Shown here piece after piece: positions 45,889-54,666 of a DNA stretch of 64,000 bases. Each line of letters begins with the position of its first letter. The first letter of the stretch is position 1. The stretch spans positions 1 to 64,000 of the forward strand of contig OMID01000031.1 of NCBI GenBank assembly GCA_900299005.1. The letters run 5' to 3'. Below the pieces are notes generated by a model. It searched no databases. It was given only the letters and a program-made list of their open reading frames with translations, and had not been told where the DNA came from. The DNA is from Oxalobacteraceae bacterium. GTDB taxonomy: Bacteria > Pseudomonadota > Gammaproteobacteria > Burkholderiales > Burkholderiaceae_D. The position numbers were made by a program, and so were the translations under genes.

Positions 45889-46923
45889 TCAGGCGTTGGC
45901 AGTGGCCAGGTCGGCTTCGGAGGTAAAGGAATCAGCGAAGAATTCGTCTTGCGGCAATTTGCATGCAGCGACGAAGTCGCGCTGTGCGGCGTCAACCATC
46001 AGGGGCGTGCCGCAGGCATATACCTGATGACCGGAGAGATCGGGCAGGTCGTGCATGACGGCCTGATGAACGAAACCGGTACGGCCATGCCAGACGTCAT
46101 CGGCTTGCGCATCAGAGATCACGGGAACGTAGCGGAAATTCGGCAGCGTGGCAGCCCATTGCTCGCATAACGCATGCATGTACAGGTCTTTGGGACGGCG
46201 TCCACCCCAGTACAGCATGACCGGGCGGGTAGATCTCAGGTAAGCCCAGTGCTCGACGATCGCCTTGATGGGCGCAAAGCCAGTGCCCGAGGCGAGCAGC
46301 ACGATGGGTTTGTCGGAATCTTCGCGCAGGAAGAAGGTGCCCAACGGACCCTCGAAACGCAGGATGTCTTTTTCTTTCAGGGTGCCAAATACCTGATCGG
46401 TGAACAGACCACCCGGCATGTGGCGAATGTGCAGGCTGAGCAGCTCATCGGAATGAGGCGCATTGGCCATACTGTAGCTGCGGCGCTTGCCATCCTTGAG
46501 CATGAATTCGATGTATTGTCCGGCCTTGTATTGCATGCGCTCAGTTGCGGGCAGTTGCAGCGACATGATGATCACGTCATCGGTCATGCGTTCCAGTTTG
46601 GCTACGCGCGAGGGCAGCTTTTTAATCGGGAAGTCGCCCACCCCCAGTACTTCGCGGGCTTCAATCACGAGATCAGCTTTTGGCACCGCGCAGCAGAACA
46701 GCGTGTGGCCGGTGGTCTGCTCGGCAGCAGACAGTGCGCGCTCCTGGTGAGGTCCCAGCGCGACTTCGCCAGAGAGCAGCTTGCCCTTGCAACTGCCGCA
46801 CGCGCCATTTTTACAACCATAGGGCAGGCTGATGCCGGCGCGAATCGCGGCGGCCAGCACGGATTCACCCGCCTCGCAGCTGAATTGCCTGCCGCTGGGG
46901 GTAACGCTTACCTGGAAAGTCAT
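45889..46923 (-). CDS. 2Fe-2S ferredoxin / flavin reductase (AscD-like)
   Basis: Electron-transfer oxidoreductase of 344 residues. The N-terminal plant-type ferredoxin has SLPYGCKNGACGSCKGKLLSG with a fourth cysteine in HTLFCCAVPKADL. An FAD-binding barrel follows (GQYIEFMLKDGKRRSYSMANAPH) and then an NAD(P)-binding domain (PIVLLASGTGFAPIKAIVEH). This is the layout of CDP-6-deoxy-L-threo-D-glycero-4-hexulose-3-dehydrase reductase (AscD), methane- or phenol-monooxygenase reductases, and PaaE in reverse domain order. AscD annotation is common for this gene in betaproteobacteria, but no deoxysugar genes lie here; the electron acceptor is unknown. Its start is only 12 bp from the divergent epimerase. 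Confidence 0.82.
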   Translation of the reverse strand: MTFQVSVTPSGRQFSCEAGESVLAAAIRAGISLPYGCKNGACGSCKGKLLSGEVALGPHQERALSAAEQTTGHTLFCCAVPKADLVIEAREVLGVGDFPIKKLPSRVAKLERMTDDVIIMSLQLPATERMQYKAGQYIEFMLKDGKRRSYSMANAPHSDELLSLHIRHMPGGLFTDQVFGTLKEKDILRFEGPLGTFFLREDSDKPIVLLASGTGFAPIKAIVEHWAYLRSTRPVMLYWGGRRPKDLYMHALCEQWAATLPNFRYVPVISDAQADDVWHGRTGFVHQAVMHDLPDLSGHQVYACGTPLMVDAAQRDFVAACKLPQDEFFADSFTSEADLATANA

Positions 46924-46935
46924 ACAATCTCGCGG

Positions 46936-47835
46936 ATGAAAAATAGTGGATCGAATTTTGCATCACCAGTGCCATCGCGATCACCGCGATTACTGGTCAT
47001 TGGCTGCGGCGATGTCGGCATGCGGCTTTTGCCACTGCTGCGTGATCGTTTCCGGGTTGTTGCCGTCACCAGCCAGCCCTCACGCGTGCCGGAGCTCAGG
47101 GCCGCAGGGGCTTTGCCTGTAGTGGCCAACCTTGATGATCGGGATAGCCTGCACCGCCTTCGTGGACTGGCCAGCACGGTGGTGCACCTTGCACCGCCGC
47201 CGTCAGCGGGGGAGCTCGATTGCCGCACGCGCAATCTGATCACTATTTTACCTCGACAGGCGAGCGTCGTTTATGTCAGTACGACCGGCGTTTACGGCGA
47301 TTGCCAGGGCGTTTTTTTCGACGAGACGCGGCCAATCGCACCCGTGAACGCGCGCGCAAAGCGGCGTGTGGATGCCGAGCGCGTACTTCGACGCTGGGCG
47401 CGGCGCAACGAGGGTCGGCTCGCGATTTTGCGTGTGCCGGGTATTTATGCCGGCGACCGATTGCCGCTGGAGAGGCTGCGTCAGGGCACACCTGCGCTGC
47501 TTGCGGAAGATGACGTCTACACCAACCATATCCATGCGGATGATTTGGCGCGGATCATCAGGCTGGCGCTGTTTCGTGCGCAACCTCAGCGGGTGTATCA
47601 CGCGGTGGATGATTCTGATCTGATGATGGGCGAGTATTTTGAGCAGATCGCCAAAGCCTTCGGTTTGCCCTCCCCGCCGCGCCTTCCACGTGTCGAGCTG
47701 GCGGCAAGGGTCTCGCCGATGCTGTTGTCCTTCATGTCGGAATCGCGTCGGCTGTCGAACGCTCGCATGAAATCCGAATTGGGTGTGCGGCTACGCTGGC
47801 CCACCGTTAGCAATCTTCTGGCGAGCTTGCGCTGA
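46936..47835 (+). CDS. NAD-dependent epimerase/dehydratase family protein
   Basis: Extended-SDR protein of 299 residues. The Rossmann start is RLLVIGCGDVGMRLLPLL (GxGxxG). VVYVSTTGVYGD carries the YxxxK-type serine/tyrosine region, and RRVDAERVLRRWARRN supplies basic residues. HIHADDLARIIRLALFR is the conserved interior helix. It resembles YeeZ/SDR_a5-like proteins whose substrates are unknown. ATG 46936 is used: a reading frame continues 254 codons further upstream, but that part is antisense to the reductase gene and meaningless. The last 29 bp overlap the 3' end of the convergent spermidine-synthase-like gene. Confidence 0.85.
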   Translation: MKNSGSNFASPVPSRSPRLLVIGCGDVGMRLLPLLRDRFRVVAVTSQPSRVPELRAAGALPVVANLDDRDSLHRLRGLASTVVHLAPPPSAGELDCRTRNLITILPRQASVVYVSTTGVYGDCQGVFFDETRPIAPVNARAKRRVDAERVLRRWARRNEGRLAILRVPGIYAGDRLPLERLRQGTPALLAEDDVYTNHIHADDLARIIRLALFRAQPQRVYHAVDDSDLMMGEYFEQIAKAFGLPSPPRLPRVELAARVSPMLLSFMSESRRLSNARMKSELGVRLRWPTVSNLLASLR

Positions 47836-48703
47836 CGGCAGATTTGATGCCGTCGACCCAGGATTTTGCTGGCAGTCTGGTGATGTCGCGGATGACCGCA
47901 GCGCGCGCGTACAGGTCGGTAAAATCCAGTGGGGGTGCTTGCCGAAAGGCGATGACGACGATATTCCCTTGATGGACTTCAGGCAGCGAGATCACCGCGT
48001 CAAAGGCGCTGCAGATGGCGCGCAGATTGCGCTGGTAGCTGGGATGGTCGCCGAACAGATTGATGCTCGCCACGCCATCGCGTGTGAGGCAACGAGCGCA
48101 GGCGCGATAAAACTCGGGGGTGTCGAGTACCGGGCCGCGCGCGGTAGCGTCATACAAATCGATCTGTAACACATCGGCAGTGCCATGGTTGACACGGTCC
48201 TCGACAAATGCGCCAGCGTCGGCCTCGATAATGTCGAGCAGGTCATCCGAGGGCGGCAGCTTGAACATCGAATGGCAAATATCGATCACCGAGGGATTGA
48301 GCTCGACAACGGTAATCGGTGATTTCGGATACCAGCGACGGCAAAATTTGGTGAGCGCCGCCGCACCCAACCCCAATTGGACGATGCGCGAGGGCTGGTC
48401 GATGAACAGCATCCACGCCATCATCTGCTGCGCGTATTCCAGCTCTATCCAGTCTGGCTTGCGTATACGCATGGCCCCCTGAATCCACTCGGTACCGAAG
48501 TGCAGGTAGCGCACGCCATCCTGCTCGGACAAGGTAACGGGAGCAAAGCGTGGTTTACGCCGCACAGGAGGATTTTTTTTGATGAGGCAGAATTCTTGCG
48601 CATGAGTCCTCGGTGGTGTCAGTGTTGCACTGCGCAGCGGAGGCAGACAGCGAGCGCCACTGTACTCGCTTTTACTCGCCGGCGCGCTAGAATCACGTGC
48701 CAT
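47807..48703 (-). CDS. spermidine synthase-like methyltransferase-fold protein
   Basis: Protein of 298 residues with a Rossmann SAM/dcSAM-binding fold. RIVQLGLGAAALTKFCRRWYPKSPITVVELNPSVID is the nucleotide-binding loop, and ADAGAFVEDRVNHGTADVLQIDLYDATARGP the catalytic region. True spermidine synthases have a GGGDG loop; here it reads GLGAAAL, and no SpeD is nearby, so aminopropyl transfer is doubtful. The N-terminal 45 residues are poorly conserved-looking; the family homology seems to start near KKNPPVRRKPRFAP. Start 48703 or 48715 are both ATG with weak ribosome sites. It is divergent from the SDR gene and overlaps the epimerase 3' end. Confidence 0.75.
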   Translation of the reverse strand: MARDSSAPASKSEYSGARCLPPLRSATLTPPRTHAQEFCLIKKNPPVRRKPRFAPVTLSEQDGVRYLHFGTEWIQGAMRIRKPDWIELEYAQQMMAWMLFIDQPSRIVQLGLGAAALTKFCRRWYPKSPITVVELNPSVIDICHSMFKLPPSDDLLDIIEADAGAFVEDRVNHGTADVLQIDLYDATARGPVLDTPEFYRACARCLTRDGVASINLFGDHPSYQRNLRAICSAFDAVISLPEVHQGNIVVIAFRQAPPLDFTDLYARAAVIRDITRLPAKSWVDGIKSAVSASSPEDC

Positions 48704-48744
48704 ACTCACAACCATTGATCATCACAACCCGGGAGACCAGACCC

Positions 48745-49494
48745 ATGCCGCATCCCATCGTTCTCGTCACCGGCGGCAGCCGGGGCATCGGCGCCGCCAC
48801 CGCCATCCTTGCGGCCAAGCGCGGGTATGACGTTGCATTCAGTTACCAGAGCAATGCGACAGCCGCCGAGCAGGTCGCAGAGCACATCCGTGCGACAGGC
48901 CGGCAGGCGCTGGTGGTACAGGCTGATGTGTCGCTGGAGGCCGATGTGCTGCGTCTTTTCAGGACCGTGGATGAGCAGATGGGACCGCTGGATGCGCTGG
49001 TCAACAACGCGGGCATGCTGGAAAAGCAGACGCGGCTCGACCAGATGGATGTCGGTCGCTGGAACCGCGTCTTGGGAGCTAATGTCATTGGTACTTTTTT
49101 GTGCGCCAAGGAGGCAGTCTTGCGCATGTCCACCCGCCACGGCGGCAAGGGCGGCAGCATTGTGAACCTCTCATCAGCAGCAGCGCGACTGGGTTCGCCG
49201 AACGAATTCATTGATTATGCAGCGGCGAAAGGTGCGGTGGACTCAATGACAATCGGTCTGGCCAAGGAAGTGGCGGCCGAGGGCATACGGGGGAATGCCA
49301 TTCGCCCTGGCCTGATCTACACCGACATTCACACCAGTGCGGGTGAGCCGGGGCGGGTCGACCGCGCGAAGTCTGGCGTGCCCATGCAGCGCGGGGGGTC
49401 AGCGGATGAAGTCGCAGACGCCGTGCTTTGGCTGATGTCAGCGCAGTCGTCGTATGTCACGGGCACGCTGGTGGATGTGACAGGAGGACGGTAG
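48745..49494 (+). CDS. SDR-family oxidoreductase (FabG-like)
   Basis: Classical short-chain dehydrogenase of 249 residues. The NAD(P) loop is VTGGSRGIGAATA. LDALVNNAGM has the NNAG motif, and the catalytic residues are the serine in VNLSSAAA and Y/K in YAAAKGAVD. The end VTGTLVDVTGGR is typical. It reduces or oxidises a hydroxy/keto group; the substrate is unknown. Such genes are commonly labelled glucose 1-dehydrogenase or 3-oxoacyl-ACP reductase. GGGAGA precedes the ATG at 48745. Confidence 0.9.
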   Translation: MPHPIVLVTGGSRGIGAATAILAAKRGYDVAFSYQSNATAAEQVAEHIRATGRQALVVQADVSLEADVLRLFRTVDEQMGPLDALVNNAGMLEKQTRLDQMDVGRWNRVLGANVIGTFLCAKEAVLRMSTRHGGKGGSIVNLSSAAARLGSPNEFIDYAAAKGAVDSMTIGLAKEVAAEGIRGNAIRPGLIYTDIHTSAGEPGRVDRAKSGVPMQRGGSADEVADAVLWLMSAQSSYVTGTLVDVTGGR

Positions 49495-49528
49495 GGCGCC
49501 TGATACGCCCATTATTGGCATCGATGAA

Positions 49529-49584
49529 GGCTCTACCACCCCCTGGGGTGAGAGCCCTGTGTCGCAGTAGCTCAGGCGCCTGAG
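49529..49584. other. hairpin and palindrome downstream of SDR gene
   Basis: GGCTCT (49529-49534) pairs with AGAGCC (49551-49556), enclosing an inner CACCC/GGGTG stem: a strong two-part hairpin without a T-tract. Next comes the perfect 14-bp palindrome CTCAGGCGCCTGAG (49571-49584), whose core GGCGCCTGA also occurs at the end of the SDR gene. They lie between convergent genes, so a Rho-independent-like or processing role is possible. Confidence 0.4.
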
Positions 49585-49665
49585 GAAGTGCCGCCTCGAG
49601 GGTCGTGGTCAACGGGACCTTGCCCATGCGACAGCTTCCTTGATGGGTGTTTTATGTTTTAGGAT

Positions 49666-51579
49666 TTATTTGAGCGCCATGCCCAGCAACATGTCATTGA
49701 GCTTCCTGACGAAACCGGCCGGATCGGCCAGCTGACCGCCTTCGGCCAGCATGGCCTGATCGAATAGCAGACTGCTCCAGTCGTCGAATTTCGCTTCCTC
49801 ATACTTCAATCGCTGCACCAGGGGGTGGTGGGGATTGATTTCGAGGATGGGTTTGACGTCGGGCGCAGATTGTCCGGCGGCCTTGAGCATGCGCAGCAGA
49901 TTGCCGGACAATTCATGTTCTCCGGCCACCAGACAGGCTGGCGAGTCGGTCAGGCGGAAGGTGATGCGCACTTCCTTGGCCTTGTCTTTGAGTGAGGCCT
50001 GCATTTTGTCCACCAGTGTCTTGTATTCGCTCTCGGTTTCTTCTTTTTGTTTTTTCTCGGCTTCGTCTTCCAACTTGCCCAGATCAAGGTCGCCTTTCGC
50101 TACCGAGACCAGTTGCTTGCCTTCGAACTCCGTCAGGAAGGACAGCATCCATTCATCCACGCGATCAGTCAGAAGCAGAACTTCAACTCCCTTTTTACGG
50201 AAGATTTCCAGGTGCGGACTATTCTTTGCAGCAGTCCAGCTATCGGCGGTCACATAGTAGATCTTGTCTTGCCCGTCCTTCATGCGCGATACATAGTCTG
50301 CAAACGAGACATTTTGTGCATCGCTGTCATTTTGTGTGCTCGCAAAGCGAAGCAGCTTGGCGATACGTTCCTTGTTGGCGCTGTCTTCGCCAATACCTTC
50401 TTTCAGCACCTGGCCGAATTCTGTCCAGAAGCTTGCGAACTTGTCTTTCTTGTCCTGGTCGTCGGCATTTGCGAGTTCCTCAAGCATGCCCAGTACGCGC
50501 TTGGTTGATCCTTCGCGAATGACTTTGACATCGCGGGATTCCTGAAGGATTTCTCGGGAGACGTTAAGAGGCAGGTCTGCGGAATCAATCACGCCTTTGA
50601 CGAAGCGAAGATAGACTGGCATCAATTGCTCGGCATCGTCCATGATGAACACGCGCTTGACGTAGAGCTTGATGCCGCCACGCTTGTTGCGGTCCCACAG
50701 ATCGAACGGCGCGTGCGCGGGAATGTAGAGCAGTTGCGTGTATTCGCTACGGCCCTCGACGCGGTTGTGCGTCCAGATCAGCGGCTCCTGAAAATCATGC
50801 GACACATGCTTGTAAAACTCGGTGTACTGCTCATCGGTGATATCGGCTTTGCTGCGCGTCCACAGGGCGCTGGCCTGGTTGACCGTGTCCAACTCGTCGC
50901 GCATGACCATTGCTTTTTTTTCTTCGTCCCATTCTTCCTTACGCATCTTGATCGGCAGAGAAATATGGTCGGAGTATTTGCGCACGATGGAGCGCAGCTG
51001 CCATGCGGACAAGAAGTCATCTTCCCCTTCGCGCAGGTGCAGGGTGATGCGTGTGCCGCGGTGTGATTTGTCGATGGTCTCGACACTGAATTCGCCCTCA
51101 CCGGAGGACTCCCACCGGACCCCCTGATCCGCCGGCAGACCGGCACGACGAGATTCCACCGTGATCTTGTCGGCAACGATAAAGCCGGAGTAAAACCCGA
51201 CCCCAAATTGTCCGATCAGTGCGGCATCTTTTTGCTGGTCGCCAGAAAGTTTGGAAAAGAATTCCTTAGTACCCGATTTAGCGATGGTGCCCAAGTGTTC
51301 GACGGCCTCCTGCTGGGAGAGCCCGATACCGTTGTCCGTGATGCTGATGGTGCGAGCTTCTTTGTCGAAATCTATCTGGATAGTCAGCTCGCTGTCATTC
51401 TCGAATAGCGCGGCGTTGTTAATGGCCTCGAAGCGCAGCTTGTCAGCAGCGTCGGACGCATTCGAGATCAGCTCGCGCAGAAAAATTTCTTTATTTGAGT
51501 ACAGTGAATGAATCATCAGCTGCAGCAGCTGCTTGACCTCGGCCTGAAAGCCCATCACCTGTTTATCGGAAGCGCCCAT
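49666..51579 (-). CDS. htpG: chaperone protein HtpG (Hsp90)
   Basis: Bacterial Hsp90 of 637 residues, full length. The GHKL ATPase domain has [46 protein letters not shown] and [16 protein letters not shown]. The middle domain shows [15 protein letters not shown]-like [10 protein letters not shown] and [14 protein letters not shown]. The C-terminal dimerisation domain ends [14 protein letters not shown]. It assists folding of client proteins under stress. Start 51579 has AGAGG; a frame open 74 codons upstream is not Hsp90. A sigma32-type promoter lies at 51622-51649. Confidence 0.97.
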   Translation of the reverse strand: MGASDKQVMGFQAEVKQLLQLMIHSLYSNKEIFLRELISNASDAADKLRFEAINNAALFENDSELTIQIDFDKEARTISITDNGIGLSQQEAVEHLGTIAKSGTKEFFSKLSGDQQKDAALIGQFGVGFYSGFIVADKITVESRRAGLPADQGVRWESSGEGEFSVETIDKSHRGTRITLHLREGEDDFLSAWQLRSIVRKYSDHISLPIKMRKEEWDEEKKAMVMRDELDTVNQASALWTRSKADITDEQYTEFYKHVSHDFQEPLIWTHNRVEGRSEYTQLLYIPAHAPFDLWDRNKRGGIKLYVKRVFIMDDAEQLMPVYLRFVKGVIDSADLPLNVSREILQESRDVKVIREGSTKRVLGMLEELANADDQDKKDKFASFWTEFGQVLKEGIGEDSANKERIAKLLRFASTQNDSDAQNVSFADYVSRMKDGQDKIYYVTADSWTAAKNSPHLEIFRKKGVEVLLLTDRVDEWMLSFLTEFEGKQLVSVAKGDLDLGKLEDEAEKKQKEETESEYKTLVDKMQASLKDKAKEVRITFRLTDSPACLVAGEHELSGNLLRMLKAAGQSAPDVKPILEINPHHPLVQRLKYEEAKFDDWSSLLFDQAMLAEGGQLADPAGFVRKLNDMLLGMALK

Positions 51580-51621
51580 GATGTCCTCTATTAGCAAAAT
51601 AAAATGATACGATCGAATGCG

Positions 51622-51649
51622 ATATGGTGGCCGTCCTGCGGTTTTCAAG
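51622..51649 (-). promoter_or_regulatory. sigma32 (heat-shock) promoter of htpG
   Basis: On the minus strand CTTGAAA (51649-51643) is followed after 13 bp by CACCATAT (51629-51622), close to the sigma32 consensus CTTGAAA-N11-16-CCCCATNT. It ends about 42 bp before the htpG start codon. Heat-shock control of htpG is known in proteobacteria. Confidence 0.75.
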
Positions 51650-51699
51650 GGGTCCTCAGGTAAAATCTGCGGCCCTATTGTTGTCGGAGCGCCGCCATC

Positions 51700-52164
51700 A
51701 TGACGATCAGCATTGCCCAGAGACTGCTGGACCTGAATATCACCCTCCCAAAGGCCGCGGCGCCCGCGGCCGCCTATGTCATGTATGTCCGCACGGGGCA
51801 TACGCTCTACCTATCCGGCCATATTGCCAAACAGGGTGGGCAGCCCTGGGTCGGTAAGCTGGGCAAGGACATGAACACCGAAGAGGGCAGGCAGGCCGCC
51901 CGCGCGGTGGCCATCGACCTGATGGCCACGCTTAGCGCCGCTTGCGATGGCGATCTGACACGCGTCAAGCGCATCGTGAAACTGGTGAGTCTGGTGAATT
52001 CGACGCCGGATTTCACCGAGCACCACCTTGTGACCAATGGCGCATCGGAACTCCTGGTCGAGGTTTTTGGCGATGCTGGCAAACATGCGCGCTCAGCTTT
52101 CGGCGTGGCCGCGATTCCGCTCGGGGCCTGCGTGGAAATCGAGATGGTGGCCGAGATTGCCTGA
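51700..52164 (+). CDS. RidA/YjgF-family protein
   Basis: Cytoplasmic protein of 154 residues of the YER057c/YjgF/UK114 superfamily; members deaminate reactive enamine/imine intermediates. [27 protein letters not shown] gives the N-terminal strands, and [39 protein letters not shown] the helix. The RidA active-site arginine region ([21 protein letters not shown]) is replaced by a form of the RidA-4/5-like subgroups, so deaminase activity is not assured. It is divergent from htpG and convergent with paaX (22 bp between stops). Confidence 0.88.
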   Translation: MTISIAQRLLDLNITLPKAAAPAAAYVMYVRTGHTLYLSGHIAKQGGQPWVGKLGKDMNTEEGRQAARAVAIDLMATLSAACDGDLTRVKRIVKLVSLVNSTPDFTEHHLVTNGASELLVEVFGDAGKHARSAFGVAAIPLGACVEIEMVAEIA

Positions 52165-52186
52165 TCAGGGGTCGAGCGGAGGACGT

Positions 52187-53107
52187 TCAGCGATCCCTGA
52201 AACGCTGCGTGAATGAGGCAGCGACCGGCGGTACGTCATCCTGCTCCTGCGCGAGGGTCAGGGCGATATGCCGTTCAGCGTCTTTTTCCAGCGCCAGATA
52301 CAGCGAGCGGCACAAGGCCTGAGCCTGTCGGCCGGGCCAGTCATCGCCCACCAGTGAAGCGGGGAGCTGCGGATCGTTCAGGAGCGCGCGGCGATACTCG
52401 TGGATCAGCAGCGTGCGCAGGGTAAAGGCGCGAGCGCTGTCTGCGCGGGCTGGCAGCGAGAGCAGCTGCCGCAACTCCTCAAAACGAGCAATGAATTTTT
52501 TGTAGGTCCGGGCCGCGTCCCGGAGTGGCCATGCATCAGCGGTGATCTCTTCGATGGGGCGCGCACCGGGAAGACCGGTGTCGGTCGCTGACAACACGAT
52601 GACCTTGCCACTCATCCGCGTACGAAGCAGCATGTCTGTCAGCGCTTCCCGCTTGTCCCCCGGATAGCCAAACAAACCGGGTGCCAGGGGCGCAAATCCC
52701 TCCCAGCGGAATTCTTTTTTTAGCGCCGATTTTTGTGCGGCAGTGGCCGTCCCGTGAAGGCTGGCCAGCAGCCACTGACCATCCCAACGGGCTGTGTTGT
52801 TGGCATAAATTCGCTGGTGCGCCCGCAAGAAGCGCCTTTCTCCCTCAGGACTGAGCCGGTACTGGCTGCGCCTGCCCGAGCGACTGGCTTCCAGCCAGCC
52901 CTCATCCACCAGCCGATACACGCTGGTGCGGACCAATCGTTCGCTGATACCCAGAGGCTCCAGCAATGCGATCAGGCTGCCTAGCCAGACTGAACCGCCG
53001 CGGGGCGCGATGGCGTCGCCGAACACCGTCATGACCAGCGACTTGGCACGCGGTGCCTGTTGCTGCAGCTGTTTGGCGATCCAGGAATCGATCGAGAGGC
53101 GTGCCAT
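52187..53107 (-). CDS. paaX: phenylacetate operon repressor PaaX
   Basis: GntR-like regulator of 306 residues. The N-terminal winged helix contains RAKSLVMTVFGDAIAPRGGSVWLGSLIALLEPLGISERLVRTSVYRLVDEGWLEASRSGRRSQYRLS in parts. The effector-binding domain carries the PaaX family elements RWDGQWLLASLHG and LLIHEYRRALLNDPQLP. PaaX represses paa genes and is released by phenylacetyl-CoA. It faces away from paaA with a 261-bp control region between. A perfect inverted repeat over the paaA promoter (53268-53310) is its likely operator. Confidence 0.93.
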   Translation of the reverse strand: MARLSIDSWIAKQLQQQAPRAKSLVMTVFGDAIAPRGGSVWLGSLIALLEPLGISERLVRTSVYRLVDEGWLEASRSGRRSQYRLSPEGERRFLRAHQRIYANNTARWDGQWLLASLHGTATAAQKSALKKEFRWEGFAPLAPGLFGYPGDKREALTDMLLRTRMSGKVIVLSATDTGLPGARPIEEITADAWPLRDAARTYKKFIARFEELRQLLSLPARADSARAFTLRTLLIHEYRRALLNDPQLPASLVGDDWPGRQAQALCRSLYLALEKDAERHIALTLAQEQDDVPPVAASFTQRFRDR

Positions 53108-53267
53108 AAGCGGGCTGGGAAAATAGCAAAATGCCAGTGAATGTTCTTCAATCTTAATTTACAACCCGGTCTGCAGAGATGGTTCTCAGCGATGACATGA
53201 GGCGGCCTTGCGGCACTATTGTCAGCGCTATTGCCGCCTTGCCAACCGTTTGAGAGGCTGATTTCTA

Positions 53268-53312
53268 TATGATACACTTTCTATTGATATCTGAATATTA
53301 GTGTATCATAAT
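53268..53312 (+). promoter_or_regulatory. paaA promoter with putative PaaX operator
   Basis: A perfect 11-bp inverted repeat, TATGATACACT (53268-53278) and AGTGTATCATA (53300-53310), has a 21-bp spacer, so the arms are about three helical turns apart. Inside it lies a good promoter: TTGATA (53284-53289), 17 bp, CATAAT (53307-53312). The left arm is just upstream of the -35, and the right arm lies over the -10. A repressor bound to both arms would block polymerase, as expected for PaaX. Confidence 0.75.
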
Positions 53313-53368
53313 AAAAACTGCATGGCCGCTCGCAGCCCGCGAGCCAGGTCAGCAAAGGAGGCAGCACG

Positions 53369-54364
53369 ATGTATGCGCAAATGGTCGATACTGGCGCCGC
53401 CCGGCTACGGGGCGCCGATGAACTCAGCCCGCAAGAGCAGTCCTTTCAGTCTCGCATCGACGCCGAGGTGAAAATCGAGCCCAAAGACTGGATGCCTGAT
53501 GGCTACCGCAAGACCCTGGTACGCCAGATTTCCCAGCACGCGCACTCCGAGATCGTTGGCCAGCTCCCGGAGGGTAACTGGGTGACGCGCGCGCCAACGC
53601 TCAAGCGCAAAGCGATTTTGCTGGCGAAGATCCAGGACGAGGCAGGACATGGGCTCTATCTGTACAGCGCCGCCGAGACCCTGGGTGTATCCCGCGACCA
53701 GATGACAGCCGATCTTCTCTCCGGCAAGGCCAAGTATTCCAGCATCTTCAATTACCCGACCCTGAGTTGGGCAGATGTCGGGATGATCGGCTGGTTGGTC
53801 GATGGCGCGGCCATCATCAATCAGATACCTCTCTGTCGTTGCTCGTACGGTCCTTATGCCCGCGCGATGGCGCGCGTATGCAAAGAAGAAGCCTTTCATG
53901 CACGACAGGGCTACGATGTGCTGCTCTCGCTGTGCAAGGGCACGCCAGAGCAAAAGCAGATGGCGCAGGAGGCACTGAATCGTTGGTGGTGGCCAACGCT
54001 GATGATGTTCGGTCCACCCGATGACGAGTCGGTGAACAGCCTGCAATCGATGCAATGGAAGATCAAACTATTCTCGAATGACGAGCTCAGGCAGCGCATG
54101 GTAGATCAGACCGTGCCACAGGCCGAGTATCTGGGCCTGACGATTCCCGACCCAGAACTCCAATGGAATGCGGAGCGCGGGCACTATGATTTTGGTGCGA
54201 TCGACTGGTCGGAGTTCTACAGCGTCGTCAAGGGCAATGGCCCCTGCAATCGCGAACGTCTAGAGACCCGGAAAAAAGCGTGGGACGAGGGTGCCTGGTT
54301 CCGTGAAGGCCTTCAGGCAAATGCGGACAAGCGCGACGCTCGCCGCTCGCGCCAGGCCGCCTGA
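53369..54364 (+). CDS. paaA: 1,2-phenylacetyl-CoA epoxidase subunit PaaA
   Basis: Catalytic di-iron subunit of the ring-epoxidising monooxygenase, 331 residues. Ligand motifs are visible in [19 protein letters not shown] (E-x2-H) and [15 protein letters not shown] (E-x2-H). The N-terminus has [32 protein letters not shown], and the end has [24 protein letters not shown]. With PaaC it forms the enzyme core that turns phenylacetyl-CoA into its 1,2-epoxide. AAGGAGG precedes the ATG. First gene of the paaABCDEI-K operon. Confidence 0.97.
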   Translation: MYAQMVDTGAARLRGADELSPQEQSFQSRIDAEVKIEPKDWMPDGYRKTLVRQISQHAHSEIVGQLPEGNWVTRAPTLKRKAILLAKIQDEAGHGLYLYSAAETLGVSRDQMTADLLSGKAKYSSIFNYPTLSWADVGMIGWLVDGAAIINQIPLCRCSYGPYARAMARVCKEEAFHARQGYDVLLSLCKGTPEQKQMAQEALNRWWWPTLMMFGPPDDESVNSLQSMQWKIKLFSNDELRQRMVDQTVPQAEYLGLTIPDPELQWNAERGHYDFGAIDWSEFYSVVKGNGPCNRERLETRKKAWDEGAWFREGLQANADKRDARRSRQAA

Positions 54365-54381
54365 ACAAGAGAGAGGCGGCA

Positions 54382-54666
54382 ATGAGCAAAGAATGGCCCT
54401 TGTGGGAAATTTTCATCCGCAGCCAGCATGGCCTCGCGCATAAGCATGTGGGGAGCCTCCATGCCCCGGATGCAGAGATGGCAATCAACAATGCGCGCGA
54501 TGTGTATACCCGCCGCAATGAAGGCGTGTCGATCTGGGTCGTGCCGGCCCGCGAAATCGTTGCCAGCAGTCCCGGCGAGCGCGGTGAACTGTTCGAACCA
54601 TCGAACAGCAAGGTCTATCGTCATCCGACGTTTTTCACTCTCCCGCCAGAGGTCGGGCACCTGTGA
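54382..54666 (+). CDS. paaB: phenylacetyl-CoA epoxidase subunit PaaB
   Basis: Small subunit of 94 residues, thought to help structure and electron supply of the epoxidase. WPLWEIFIRSQHGLAHKHVGSLHAPDAEMAINNARDVYTRRNEGVSIWVV is the family hallmark. 17 bp after paaA; its stop shares bases with the paaC start (TGATG). Confidence 0.96.
   Translation: MSKEWPLWEIFIRSQHGLAHKHVGSLHAPDAEMAINNARDVYTRRNEGVSIWVVPAREIVASSPGERGELFEPSNSKVYRHPTFFTLPPEVGHL

Noticed and set aside
46174-46935. 254-codon in-frame extension upstream of the epimerase
   Set aside because: Entirely antisense to the ferredoxin-type reductase; the epimerase's Rossmann start follows the ATG at 46936.
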